Positions 30,721-42,500 of a stretch of DNA of 64,000 bases are shown in pieces. The DNA is taken from positions 101,923-165,922 of the forward strand of contig QNGE01000871.1 of NCBI GenBank assembly GCA_008508345.1, written 5' to 3'. Made by a program: the position numbers and the translations under genes. Positions within the stretch are counted from its first letter, which is position 1. Each line of letters starts with the position of its first letter. The notes below the pieces were generated by a model. That model searched no databases and had not been told where the DNA came from. It saw only the letters and a list, made by a program, of their open reading frames with translations. The stretch comes from Paragonimus westermani (Eukaryota > Platyhelminthes > Trematoda > Plagiorchiida > Troglotrematidae).

Positions 30721-31018
30721 ACATAATAATTTCACCCACAGAACCGGCGAATTTACTAACATGACTGAGAAGTTCCAGATGACAACTCATGCAGGAGTGT
30801 TTACTTAGCAGGCATTGCTGGCTGATAGGTGTTCGTTGGTATTGATCGGTGAGATCAACTAATCTAGATTTAAACCAAGTAGTAGCGTCAGTTGACGTGG
30901 CCTCTAGCGACCTGAGGTTGTCATGTAAACATTCAAATTGTGTCTGCACGTTAACCGGGTGGTTCTTTTGCGGTAGGATACTGAACTTCAGCCCGACTGA
31001 TGGGTTCTGTTGAAACAA
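30716..31018 (-). pseudogene. Penelope-like element, N-terminal domain fragment (inverted)
   Basis: The frame encodes VGLKFSILPQKNHPVNVQ, QFECLHDNLRSL and TTWFKSRLVDLTDQYQRTPI. It resembles the pre-RT domain of Penelope-like proteins, where a GLKF..LP segment is followed by an FE-N-Y/H segment and a QY..TPI segment. It lies on the minus strand, while the Penelope RT and endonuclease at 31.6-32.8 kb lie on the plus strand, so the two are head to head. Whether they come from one insertion is unknown. Confidence 0.6.
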
Positions 31019-31600
31019 TGCTGGAAAATTTCTTCACATATTTGTCTAAATTCTTTGAGAAATTGGACAACGTTTGTTCGGTAGAGAGCGACAGCGTGTT
31101 TTTCTTAATCTGGTTCATGGTTACGTAGGCAGTGGTATGCGTACAATAATTGTAAAACTTGATGAGACAGAATAACCTTAAATCGTCAACGGCTAGCAAT
31201 AATAGAGAGTGGGCAAATTTGAGGTTCATGATCTCTAAATGTAGCGTCTAAAATTGGGTCTGAGCAATACGTTTCAGGCTCTCAGATGTTGGCCTCAATT
31301 TGCATCGTCGCAGAGACTTGAAATATTCCCTCGGATGCCGGTCACTATCAATGCGCTGTCTCAGGAACATGACTTTCGCGGTAGCCCTTGTTATCTTGCA
31401 TTTCAAACCGAAAATACTATCTAGTTTCTTCAGAGAATGTTCGGGAAGCCGCGCGCGTAAAGGTTTGAAGCATTGGTTCCCATCGATAAATTTGAAAAAG
31501 CCAACATCACGCTGACCACAATATTGATAGCAACATCTTGTCTATCCTGAGTTTCATTAGGCTACCACTGTCGAACATTATGTCCAAATAGATTGAAAAA

Positions 31601-32137
31601 GTGATCGATATTAATATTGTTTGTGATTATGCTACTGAAAATAAGTTGGCACTTGGTATTTCGATCGATGAGCTCTCGGAGCTGCTGGAAATGTGTACAT
31701 CCAATATCCAATTTGTGTTCAACGGCACCTGCTACAGAGAAATAAATGGAGTCGCAATGGGTAGTCCATCAGGACCTGTGTTAATTGACATATTCATGTG
31801 TCACTTGGAACATTTTGTGTCCAGTGAAATCCGGGATACGTTGTTTCATAAACGATACGTAGACGATATTTTTGCCGTATCCGACGACCAGTGGCAAGTA
31901 ACGGCTTTTCATGAGATGTTAAATAGTTTACATAACAGACTAACGTTTACCCTTGAATCTGAACAACTTGAGAGGATATCGTTCCTAGACGTTTTATTGA
32001 AAAGACGCGAGGATGGGTCACTTTCCAGAAGTGTCTACCGCAAGTCTACGTGGACAGGACAATATCTGCACTCTAAGAGCCCCACACCAATTGCTCAAAA
32101 ACGCGGCTTTGTTAGGACATTTTTTCAACGAGTTTGA
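31601..32137 (+). pseudogene. Penelope RT palm fragment
   Basis: An open frame of 178 codons contains ELLEMC, GVAMGSPSGP (residues 50-59), HKRYVDDIF (84-91) and the thumb-side segment VYRKSTWTGQYLHSKSPTP. Catalytic Asp residues of the YVDD box are kept. It ends where a frameshift displaces the thumb region, which resumes in another frame from about 32174 (LLHKTLIENDYPKRFIEKN). Confidence 0.82.
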
Positions 32138-32173
32138 CGTATTGTGACAAGGGATTAGTTAGAAAATGAACTG

Positions 32174-32368
32174 ATGTTACTGCACAAGACTCTTATAGAA
32201 AATGATTACCCCAAAAGGTTTATTGAAAAGAACTCCACTCCACAATCAACGCGGGTTACACCCATTACTGTTCCTCGCAAGCCTGCCAATCTAACTCTTC
32301 CTTTCAAAGGTGGTAATGTTTCAGCCCTGATCAAACGCCGTTTAGATGCAGCACTGAAGCGTACATAA
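32174..32368 (+). pseudogene. Penelope RT C-terminus and linker
   Basis: The frame encodes ENDYPKRFIEKN and, further on, ANLTLPFKGGNVSALIKRRL, the segment equivalent to LPFKGD in copy 1. It ends in a stop before the endonuclease, which continues after further frameshifts. Confidence 0.75.
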
Positions 32369-32457
32369 AACGCCGCCCGACTGGTCTACGTGGATGAAAC
32401 TACCTGTGTTCCAACTACACTCAGAAAGAACGTGGTGCCCCTTTTCGCGCAATCCAA

Positions 32458-32769
32458 TATTGTGTACACGTTTGATTGTGTCTGTGGGAGCAGATACATT
32501 GGCAGAACCAGGAGGCACCCCGCACACGTATCAACGAACACATACCAAAATGGCTTTTGAATTCGGCGGTCGGTTGTGTCGTCAGTGCCACAACAAAACA
32601 TCTTCTACGGACCGGGCACTCAGTGGACCCAAGAGCCACTTTCAGAGTGTTCTTCAGACTCAAACTAAAGCAGGCTCTCAATATAACAGAAGCTGTCGTA
32701 ATAAAACAGCTGAATCCCACTTCACGCGCCGAGAAACTGTTGTTGACTAGCCTTTCACTATGTTGGTAA
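32458..32769 (+). pseudogene. Penelope GIY-YIG endonuclease (frameshifted)
   Basis: CVCGSRYIGRTRR in one frame is followed, after a shift, by TRINEHIPKWLL and LLRTGHSVDPRATFRV in another. This is the Penelope-type GIY-YIG domain with its CxC, RYIGRT and R.NEH elements. The shift between the catalytic Tyr/Arg region and the Glu/His region inactivates it. Confidence 0.78.
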
Positions 32770-32775
32770 GAATGC

Positions 32776-34099
32776 AACTGATATTCTTTGTACATTCTTT
32801 CAGCTCATGTTTGTTTTTGTAGATGTTTACAGCCATATCTCACTTTTCCCACTCAATATGTACCTATCTTTAAACACCTCCTTATTCTGGGACCCCTAGT
32901 AACCTCTGACCGACAACAATTCTATTTTATTGCATCAAATTATCAATAAGTTGCAACTTTCCGCTTCCGCTTTGGTCACCTGACTGACTGTTCCAAATAT
33001 GACTTGATTAATTTCGCCTAGCTGCATGCCCCCCAACTATATAACGTGTATGTCAATTTCACAAAAATAACTGATGAGGTGAGAACGACATGTCACTGCG
33101 CAAGACGTCTTACATGCTACTATTGGCTTTTTCAAACATTAAAATTTAATTCGGTTGTCAGCATTACGTTACCAGCCCCATGGTGTGCACACTAAAATGA
33201 AAAATACTCTTAATACACAGTTGAAAGTTAACCGGGTTTCGTGTACAAGTGACCAGTGGCTTAGCTAAGAAGATGTAGTCTTCATGAGTTCCTTACGTGA
33301 GTGCGTTAAACCACTCTGTCAAATGTTGTAGTACTGAAGCGCGAAAATCAGAAGCAAACTCTAGCATATGACAGAAACTGATGATAAAATTGAACTTTGG
33401 ACTTGAAATCAGCGCTTACAAAGGTTGCATGCTCTGTTTTACAACTACATAGTAGGGAAAAAATACGTGCACAATCCGGTCGGTTCTGCCGTAATTCGTC
33501 TTTTTCCACCGTGGACACCGATTTTCAAGGGTGGTCGGCGGGTTTGACGATCAAGGAGTTAAGGGTCAGTTCGCCTGTTAGCCGGTAGATATTCACTAGA
33601 ATTATATTCATTCTCATTGGACACGCATCACAAGGTCTAGTTCTTAACCCACAAGCGGAATTAGTGGCACCTCGATGGAACGTTTTGAAGAGTGGTTTAC
33701 CATTTGAAAGAACGGTGTCGATTTATCCCAGAGATCGACTGAATGTAGTCGTTATAGACAGCCTCAAGACATTAGTGATGCCAAGGTGAAGTCCTTCTTT
33801 CTGAGGTCATAACTCGGCCCGTGTTGTAAGCTAGTCACGGAGCTGACGGTGAATTTATTGCCATAAACCAAATTATACATAAGTGAAAGGTTTAGCTGAT
33901 GCCCAGTTCATCTTGAGTGGGTTGAAGTAATCTATGATGAACAGATGAGTAAGAAATTGTAGTCCTAGAAGGTTGTTTAGGTTTACGAGAAGAGTATGAT
34001 CCCCGGAGACCTCGGGTAAGGGAGGGCGGTAAATGCTCTCAGCAAAAACTGAATCTTGGCCACGCAGTGCTAGTGGAAGCCACACAGCAGCACACGTAT
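32776..34099. other. Unassigned stretch between Penelope copy 2 and the Gypsy element
   Basis: No gene is recognised. It would contain the Penelope 3' region. A short segment near 33046-33096 has a partial hammerhead-ribozyme-like layout, described under findings. Confidence 0.45.
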
Positions 34100-34256
34100 C
34101 AGAACATTGGAAGCCACAGATGACCGTGGGTATCCAAAGATATTACTGAGGGAACGAAAGGCAAACACAAGGGGTTTGTGATCATTAAAAACAATGAAGT
34201 TGCGACCCTCCGGAAGATGTCGAAAGTGTTTAATGGCAAGGTAAATAGCCAGCAAC

Positions 34257-35453
34257 TCACGACCGAAGGTACTGTAGCGCGTTTGCGCTGGTTGGAGTTT
34301 TCGGGAGAAAAAAAGACAAGGGCTGGATCTCACCATTCACGTTCTGTTGTAAAACAGCGCCAACAGCCGATTGAGATGCGTCAGTCTTCAGAATCAGCGG
34401 CGAGTGTTCATCTGTTCTTAAATGCATTAATGTGGTTGCTTTGGACAAAGCTTCTTTGGCTGCGAGAAACGCACTATTAGCTTTCGGAGACAGAACGGAG
34501 TGTTTAGGATTGGCATTCAAAATGTCCGTGAGGGGTTTTAGAAGTTCTGAGCATCGGGGGATAAAACGACAATAATAATTGACAGTACCTAGGAAGCGTC
34601 GGAGACCTTTTAAGGACTGTGGCGGTGGATAGTCCTTAACAGCACTAATTTTCTCTGGCAAAGGCCGGATACCGTTACTGTCGATTCGATGTCCGAGAAA
34701 ATCTATGGAAGTAACTCCGAAGGTACACTTCATAGGGTTTAGCGTGACACCGTATTGTGTAAGACTTTCGAACAGCTTTCGAAGATGTGAATCGTGCTGT
34801 TGAGTGTCCTCACTGTCGACTAAGATGTCGTCAATATAAACGTACACGAAATCTAAACCACGAAGCACTTGGTCCACGAACCTTTGGAAAGTCTGTGCAG
34901 CGTTCCGTAAGCCAAATGGCATACGAACGACTTCATACAGTCCAAAGGGAGTGGTAATGGCGGTCTTTGGGACGTATTCCGGGGCCACGGGGATTTGGTG
35001 GTAAGCTCGAACCAAATCTATCTTCGAGAAAATGCTCTTGCCGTTTAACCCGATTGAAAAATCGTGAACGTGAGGAATAGGGTATCGGTCTGGAACGGTG
35101 ACGTTGTTCAGGGCGCGGTAATCGCCACACGGACGCCAGTCACCTGGTAATTTTTTTGAAACCATATGGAGGAGTGAGGCCCAGGGACAATTGAATGGCT
35201 GGATAACACCAAGTCGTAAGAGGTGTTCAAGCTCTGCCCTGGCCACTTTGGGTTTGTGCGGTGGCAAACGTCTGGGACGTGCGTATGTAGGTGGGCCTTT
35301 GGTGACAATGTGATGGAAAACGTCGTGTTTAGGCGGCGATATTGCATTAGACGTTTTTGTTAGTTGTGGAAATTGGCGGAGGATGGCAGCAAAACCGGTA
35401 AGGCCGACCGCAGTCCAATAAAATTGATTGATGTGGCCTTGCCACGTACGCAT
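34257..35453 (-). pseudogene. Gypsy reverse transcriptase and start of RNase H (398-codon open frame)
   Basis: The uninterrupted frame shows the RT core: [31 protein letters not shown] (107-117), motif [14 protein letters not shown] (142-154), [15 protein letters not shown] (178-192) and the catalytic YIDD (207-210; nt 34835-34824), then [11 protein letters not shown] and the connection domain, and the RNase H start [18 protein letters not shown]. All RT catalytic Asp residues are present. RNase H continues in a second frame at 34336-34070 ([25 protein letters not shown]). This is the least damaged RT in the window, but integrase is gone and the protease frame is shifted. Confidence 0.88.
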
Positions 35454-35804
35454 AAGGTTGTTGTGCTGTCAATCAAGTTACGGTTGCTGACGTCCACTAA
35501 AAGTCCAAAAAATGATAGAAAATCAATCCCATCGATCGGGTGTTGTACATCTGCCACCATAAATCTCCAAGGAAACTGACGACGGAGGCCGAGATCCAAA
35601 GTGAGTAGCTTCTCACCATAAGTTGGAATTATTGAACGGTTGGCTGCTCGCGGTGTACGATACCGGTTGCAGGTTGTGTTTGCCAACTCTTGGTGAAATA
35701 ACACTAACCTCTGCGCCCGTATCAATGAGAAAATTCAGGGCAGTGGAACGGTTGAACACATAAAATAGGCGACAGTTTGAGGAGCCATGAACAGCCGTCG
35801 CCAT
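35360..35804 (-). pseudogene. Gypsy aspartic protease (frameshifted)
   Basis: The first frame (35804-35613) holds the catalytic FLIDTGAEVSVI; the C-terminal half lies in another frame (35725-35360) with RFMVADVQHPIDGIDFLSFF. The protease would cleave Gag-Pol. The frameshift between the two halves breaks it. Confidence 0.82.
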
Positions 35805-35839
35805 TACTGTCTGGCCTCCGCGTTTCCCGAATGAGGGTT

Positions 35840-36634
35840 ATCCTCAGCAAAACTGCATGGTCTGGTACAACGGACAGCTTTAGCGCAAAACCGACGATGG
35901 TAGTAACACACGTTTTGACTGCCTCACCGTCTGCGTGAACGACTTCTGGACTGACGGTGGTAGGGAGGGCTTCCTGACTGGGCTGCCAGTTGTTTAGAGA
36001 TTGCAGAGAGCTGCATGGACATTTCAGAAAACTAATGTTTCAGAGCGTCCACTTCCGTCGGCCAACTACGGCATGAAGACACTTCTGATGAATGCACATG
36101 AGATACAGGGCGACTCTGATAACTCTCATATACTTGGTCAGCCAGCTCTGCAAGTTTTTGGAGTGGTGTGTCCTTATCAAGTATAGACAATACTTTTGGA
36201 ATATCGTCTGGCAGATTTTTTGTGCCACAACTCATGTAGAATTGGTTCGTTTACCGTATGTTTGCTCTGAAGCTGTGTCATGTGACGGAGGAGTTTTGAG
36301 GGTGTTCTGTCACCCAACTCTACTCCTACCAGAAGTTTGCGCAGGTTCTGCTCGTCGGTTGCTGCAGTTCGTCCGATGATTACGGCCTTTAGAGTGTCGT
36401 ACGGGCTAACGCTGGGTCGAGTGTGGATGAGGTCGGCGACCTCGGTAGCGACCTGCGGGGGGGGGGGTTGGCAGCTATGAAATTATACATGGACTTTTGA
36501 GAACGTATTCTTCTAGAATCAAAGATAGCCTCGACTTAAGCAAACCAAAGCCTAGGATCGCGACTACCGAACTCAGGAAGTTTGACATAAACTGCATTCT
36601 TCAATGCGGTCGCATCTGGTTCAGAATCGGTCAT
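35840..36634 (-). pseudogene. Gypsy Gag (CsRn1-type)
   Basis: The start is the ATG at 36634, which begins MTDSEPDATALKNAVYVKLP and reaches RDPRLWFA. Further left, frames encode a segment like YDTLKAVIIGRTA, LGDRTPSKLL and KLAELADQVYES (36.15 kb), then the knuckle CYYHRRFCAKAVRCTRPC (about 35.92-35.87 kb). The knuckle spacing is C-x2-H-x9-C-x3-C. A run of eleven G at 36457-36467 sits inside the frame and is a likely frameshift site or sequencing-error site. Confidence 0.78.
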
Positions 36635-36743
36635 GTTCAGGAAGAGAGAAAAAACATTAAAGAAGTAGTCGATCAAATGGAGAAAAGAAAATTTTGGGGG
36701 GTTGTGTATAAAATGTAGAAAAATAATCGAATAAACAAATAAA

Positions 36744-36756
36744 CTTGGGCTCACCA
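36744..36756 (-). promoter_or_regulatory. Primer-binding site of the Gypsy element
   Basis: On the minus strand it reads TGGTGAGCCCAAG, nearly identical to the site at 16083-16095. It marks the inner edge of the 5' LTR, about 110 bp upstream of the Gag ATG. Confidence 0.75.
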
Positions 36757-36759
36757 ATA

Positions 36760-37191
36760 TGTGGTGGAACGGAGAGTTGGGGGAACAGTACCTCAAGGCA
36801 AATACAAGAACTCACAGTGGGCGTCCGCAACTAATTCCACTACACTAAGTCTGCTGCGTATTGCAAGAAGATTCTTCCCTTTGGTAATAACGGATATGGT
36901 TTCTCCAGCGAGCTAAATGAACGTTGCCGCCGTTAGTCTACGATAACCAGGACCGCGTGCGAGCAGAAGGCGAAAAGCGCGAGGACGAATTGTGTATTGA
37001 TTCAAGCAATAGACAAGTAGTTAATATGTACAATGAACATAACCGGTATGAAGAATGGTACGTAACAAAAGATCGAAATGATAACAGACTCCACACCAGG
37101 AGATTTCAAGATTACCGTGCGCGTTATTCAATAACCGCTGTTCGCATGTGGTATATATTTTATCAATCAACCCAATGCTATTAACGTCACA
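36760..37191 (-). repeat. Candidate 5' LTR of the Gypsy element
   Basis: Next to the primer-binding site the minus-strand sequence ends ACCACA, and TGTGACG starts at 37191, giving a 432 bp segment with TGTG...CACA ends. There is no second copy in the window to confirm the outer boundary, so only the inner end is reasonably secure. Confidence 0.35.
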
Positions 37192-38690
37192 TAGAAGGTT
37201 ATGCCAGGATATCACTTGTTTCATTGTTCTTCATAGCTCACATAGTCAGTTTCACGTTATCCCGTTTATCAAATGATTCCGCTCTCCATTCTTGGTTTCA
37301 CTGATATATATCCCGCGCGAGAATACATTCTACCCTGCCCGGACATTTAAAATTCCGCAGTGGTTGGGCATACCGCGCGTTCCTCGAAATTCTCAGGGAT
37401 TTGAGCAAAGAATGACGTCCGGTCGAGAGGTCCAGGCGTTCCCTGCGAAAGTATATGCGTCCTCACCTCGTCCACATCATGAAAAATTTATCTGCACATT
37501 TTTCGGAATCAGCTACATGGAATAATGGTCAAATTATTCGCCAGTACACCCTCTCTATCATTCAACCACCGTTTTTTGGCACGACCTTGAGCATCAGGCC
37601 AGCGATCACATTGTGGAGTCCCAATTGATGTAACAAATCAATTATTTCATCAAATTGTGCAGACCCCAAGCACTATCTTCTCAGAACTATGAAACTCGAA
37701 GTTTCCTGCCCAAGCTTGAATTTTCCCTTCACATAATGTCTGTTTTTGTCTGTTTTGTTGTTCTACTCGCACAATTGACTCGTTGTACAATTTTCAGATT
37801 TGGTGTTCAAGTGTGTATATGCTTAAAAATCATTACGTTGATCACGCTGTCCTGAGTACGTTTCTGACAAATGCGTCGAGAAATATACCATTATTATTAT
37901 TATTGTTCCTTTTCAGGACTGTAAGAGCGGATTCCCGATTTCTTCATCAACGCCGATACAATGAAGGGCGTGGAAACAGCATGCCGACACCCCAACGCGG
38001 TATCGTTCTAGCCGGACTCTCTCTCCGTTCGATTTAGTTATTGCTAGTGTGGGCCACTCGGTAGACAAAGTGATCATCAACCTGCCAGTGACCACACTGT
38101 GCTCACCTTTGATCTTACGTGCTAATGGTCACATTCCCCAAAATTTCCACGGTTGGAAACTTTAACCAGGCTCATTTCACAGCCTGTGAGGCTACTTGAG
38201 TTCATTTCATCTTGATTGTGACACCTTGTGCCAGAACTACCTTGCGTTTTGAAGCGCAATCCAGAAAGCGAGCACTATTTGCACCGAGCAAAACATGCAC
38301 ATTCCCTTTTCGGTCACATTTTTGCGCAGAATTCGTCGTTTTCTTAATGACCGTTCGCATTCATTTCACAGAGCAATTGAAGTAGGAGGAACTCGGAGGG
38401 TCTTCTTTCTTTCCACGTTGTTCCAAATAGATGCAGGCAGGAGAACCGTGAACACGCATTCCTCGTACAGAAAAAGATCTTCCTCAGAGCCTGCAGGACG
38501 ATAAACCCCTTATCTTAACATGTGACGGCTAAGAGAGAATAAATCTTCAGCTCTTTCTTCACGACCGTCAGACAAGGAGACCCCGTCTCACTCCCCTGTT
38601 GTGGTCGAGTTATTTATGGATTACCACTCGGCAGTCGCACCGTCTAACTAACATCCTACCCTACCTTTGCTGAAACTCCGGCAACCAATC
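37192..38690. other. Unassigned stretch
   Basis: No gene recognised. It contains a short TTA trinucleotide run (37891-37904). Confidence 0.5.
37891..37904. repeat. TTA microsatellite
   Basis: An uninterrupted run of a little over four TTA units. Confidence 0.8.
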
Positions 38691-38699
38691 GTTACAGCG

Positions 38700-39530
38700 G
38701 AGTTTTCCGTACCAGTACCTGAATAACTTTTGTTCGAGGTTGATTCACACAGTGCAATGTGTTCTAATAAGATACATCTTAGAATTCTCGAAGGAGCGGC
38801 TGTTAGTCTGGCAGAACTCCTTTTATAAGGCGTTCGAACAGACACTCTAGGCTAGCATTCCCCTAGTGCAATGATAGAGACGACAGTCACTACATCTTTG
38901 AAGCGGACGATCAACACTCCCCAGTTGGTTATCGGTCAGTCAAAATTACTATCATTACGCACGAGCCAATAGTGTGATTTTTAGAGCATGTCATCCTCAA
39001 CCACTTCCAATCAAACCATCTTTTTTCCTCTACCGAACATGGCTTCCTTCATGGCTGGCCATACGTAACCAGTGCACCTGATTTCGTGGATAGTCTGACG
39101 AAGACCGAAGACAGTAGCCTGATCTCGGACGCTATCTCTTTCGACTTCGCCGAGACTTTTGTCCGTGTCCCACATGGCCCCCTGAAACACAAGCTGAAAG
39201 ATTATGGTGTTAAATGAGGGGTTCGTCGTTGGATCGCCCTTTTATTCTTGCTAACAGAGCTTCGAGAGATAAAACGAGATCGGACCTTCCGTCTCCTCTT
39301 TCTACTTATGCCGAAGCTCCTCAAGGGTCAGTGCTAGACCTACCGTTGTTTCGGATTTACATCAACGAATTTCCCGACACTATTTCCATCAACGCTGTCC
39401 AACAGGCCAACGACGGAAATATCTGGAACACCATTGATCCTAGTGCACGCGGTTTAGTGTTGTTCGAACAACTGGAGTTCCCCACAGATCACTCGGTAGA
39501 GACCATGCTAAAGTCTTCGTGATTCGTACA
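38700..39530 (+). mobile_element. CR1-like LINE remnant 3
   Basis: Plus-strand frames contain a YRPVSLTS-like region (38.93 kb), HGFLHGWPYVTSAPDFVD with FDFAETFVRVPHGPLKHKL (39.04-39.21 kb), then APQGSVLDLPLFRIYINEFPDTISI (39.32-39.39 kb) and QANDGNIWNTID where the catalytic ADD box should be. The motif series is that of a CR1-type RT. Catalytic Asp pair is lost and stops occur, so it is inactive. Confidence 0.72.
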
Positions 39531-42500
39531 GCGTCTGGCGAGTGTTTATCACAAAGACGGTCTGAAGCAACATCTAGGCATGCGACTATCGCCTAACTTA
39601 TCTTCGAGTATCACTATAAGTTGGCGGCAAATAAGAAATTTGTTGCCCTTAGCAAGATTTAGTGCGCTTTTCCCCTATTAGAAAAGAAAGCGTTCCAAAC
39701 GCATTGCGGGGATTACAAAGGACCTTCGTGGTGGCCTGCCCTGGGAACAAACAAGGCTCAGCCACCTTATTACCCATCGTACGGAGGCGTATCTGGGTGA
39801 ACCGCTTACATCGTTTATATCCTTTACTTTCAACCCAACACCATAATCACAACTGACGAATGAAGAGCTACAGATATTTGGATGGAATAACTCGTTACGA
39901 ACACTGGACAACAAATCACTCAAACTTCGTGGATCCAGAAAATAGGGCATTCTGTGGCCGTTCTCCAAGAAACAATTTCGGGACATAACTGGGCCAGACA
40001 AACGTCAGTTCCACTCACATCTTTAGGAAGTCATTGGGCAGAAGTGAAATCCAGATAGGTTCGCACTGGTGTCTGCTCCATCCAGTTGACTTAAGCTATA
40101 GATAACAATGATAAGGAATACACGAAAGAAGTTAACACAAACTCTTATTTGAACTGTTCGGGTTATATCATGCTAATCTTTCTCAATTTCACTGAGATAC
40201 ACTATGATGGTGTTTTCACGTTCATAGGCTGGGCTGATCCGCTCCCAACATACGATTACTTCTATGAAATACGTCAGTTCCATTTATGTTGTTAATGGGC
40301 AAGTCGACAACCATAAACATCCATGACGCGAAGATTGACCTGTTTTAGCGGAAATGGCGTGAATGAGAATCAATATCATCTTCCGAGAAATTACGAGTCT
40401 AATGTTGTGTCATCGGCCGTCAAACAAGCGAGCATTGAACTGCGTAGAGATGGCGAGCCGCACACAAGCATATTCAATAGGCAGTAAACAAGCCAGCGCA
40501 CACGTTTTCCCTGAAAGAGTAGGACATGTTACCCATGTTTACACCATACCATATGGATCACGGGTAGAAACACCAAGTGATAACGCCGAGTGCAATCGTT
40601 TCTTGGACCGACCTTTGGTCGACCGACTCCTACATGAAAAACTGACGTAAACAGACTGGATATATAATTCCGATGGATAACGAACCCACAAAAGTGGTGG
40701 CATAACCATCATTAGAATTCACTCTGATTTTTAGCGTAGAATTAAATGCAAACCCAATGTAGTCGGTAATTATAAAGTCACATACCTCCCAAACCGCGAA
40801 AAATTGGACTATTTTGCGAGACAAGGTTATTTATTCCGCTAAGAGAATTCTGATAAAAGCATTTCCAGAACGCAAAAATTGATCACGAAGATCAAAAGCT
40901 ACATCTGTCAGAAAAAGGAAAATTTTCCCGAACAAAAATGAAAATATGAGCAACTTTCCGTTATGGCTGATTTTCATCAGTACAGCATAACCAATACATT
41001 CGATAAAATCTTCACACTTTTCCCTGAAAACCCATTTCATCGTTACACGAAAAATTTGGGAAACCAATTTCCGCGCCCAATTGACCTTTTCCAAATCGTT
41101 CTGACCCTGTGACGTCATATCGGCTGAACCTAAACCAACCTGAACCAGCGAGCGCGCACGGATTGAATTTAAGTTGTGTAACGGGGCGGGCTGCTGTGTG
41201 GGTGGGCATGGGCTGTAAAAATGCATGTGCTTGGTCGGAAATTTTGTTGACACTCATTTGAAATTTGGCTGTAGATCGGTGTGTGTGTGTGATGATTTCC
41301 CTCCAATTTGGCATATGTTTTATGTGAACGCTTAGCATGGTAGAGTGTGGAATATGACTTTTTGTTTGTTCACACATGTGTGGAGCGGAAGCGTGCTGGA
41401 TGATGTATGCAATGTGTGATCTACCGGTGTTGTTTGCGATTTGTTTGGATTCATATGGTGGTTTGTTTGGTCGTGTGTGGCTTAGCCATATGAGTGAATT
41501 TGGAGTCAGCTTATGTTCCGGATGGACGCGGGTTTCCATCGTCAATAAAGGTGGGGTGTTCAAATGTAGAGCTTGGAAGTTCCGGTTGATTTGTCAGGGT
41601 GTGCGTTATTTTGCTTTGCAAAGCTGTTTGCGAATGATACATGGTCAGAATATAAATGGATGTTCTGGTTTGAATGAGTATTCTTCCTACTGTTGTTGTT
41701 GGCGTATTGGAGAAGTCCTGTGGAAGTTCGTAGTGCACATTTTGATGGTAAGTCACGAGGGAGGTATTTCTGGCTTGTAGACCATTGAGTCAAACGATGG
41801 AGCATTACAGGTAGGCGTATTGATACCTCCTGTACTGTTTCCCCTTCGGCTGGCATTAGTCCGGTCGTCGTGATAATGGTTACGTTTCGTCGTGTGAGTG
41901 CGTGAAATTGAAATCAAATGTTCTCGCTGTCAAAATCGAGACAATGATCATTGTGTGTTCATATTTCCATCCTGTGCATTGAAAGTTACATACGACTACT
42001 GTTAATCGAAATGGTCATTTCGAATCTCATACCGAATCCCTACGTATTGGACTAATGTTGCTACATGGTATTTGATTTTTCCCATATTCACTTGCTCCCC
42101 TTTTTCTGAGATGCCGACAACTAAGCGTTCCACATTATATATTGATCGTCCCTATCGACGGTGACTCGTGTTCGATCTGGTAGCGCATGGACTCAGTGGA
42201 CACTGTGTGAGGCACCGAGCGTTTGCAGTTGGTTTGGGGGCAATATTGACGTACAAAACGGAATGTAGCGCTACGAGCGTCGGACTTGGCATCAGCCAAG
42301 TCCACCGGTCTCAACGAACACCGGTATAATCAGCAAGTCTCTTCATCTGTCAGCGTTATTTTCAATGGCTGTTGCCAAGACACCGCTCCGCCGTTGACTG
42401 GTCACGTACACACCACAACAATTGATGTCACGCCCTCAGCCTGAAAGAAGAGTTAACGGAACGACTGGTAAGAACGGGCGGAGTCCGGCCTCGCCATCGA

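Larger units (their letters stand above)
31560..32775 (+). mobile_element. Penelope-like element 2 (5'-truncated RT plus endonuclease)
   Basis: RT motifs NGVAMGSPSGPV and KRYVDDIFAVS (catalytic YVDD at 31856-31867) are followed by FLDVLLKRREDGS, the linker segment LPFKGGN and a GIY-YIG endonuclease, the same order as in copy 1. The protein sequences of the two copies differ considerably, so they represent two Penelope families. The upstream RT region is missing or scrambled (a damaged FTNVPL region lies near 31.56 kb). Confidence 0.85.
34100..36756 (-). mobile_element. CsRn1-like Ty3/Gypsy element, 3'-truncated
   Basis: From right to left on the minus strand it carries a primer-binding site (36756-36744), Gag starting at 36634, the CHCC knuckle near 35.9 kb, protease, a long RT frame and part of RNase H. 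Integrase and 3' LTR are absent; recognisable homology stops near 34.1 kb. The Gag knuckle C-x2-H-x9-C-x3-C is the form I associate with the CsRn1 lineage from flukes. It belongs to a different family from the 48.5 kb copy, judged by protein sequence. Confidence 0.88.

Noticed and set aside
41012..41563. 183-codon open frame on the minus strand, with a 134-codon frame opposite at 41376-41780
   Set aside because: The plus strand is GT-rich here, which depletes stop codons on both strands. The predicted proteins have skewed composition and no recognisable domain.
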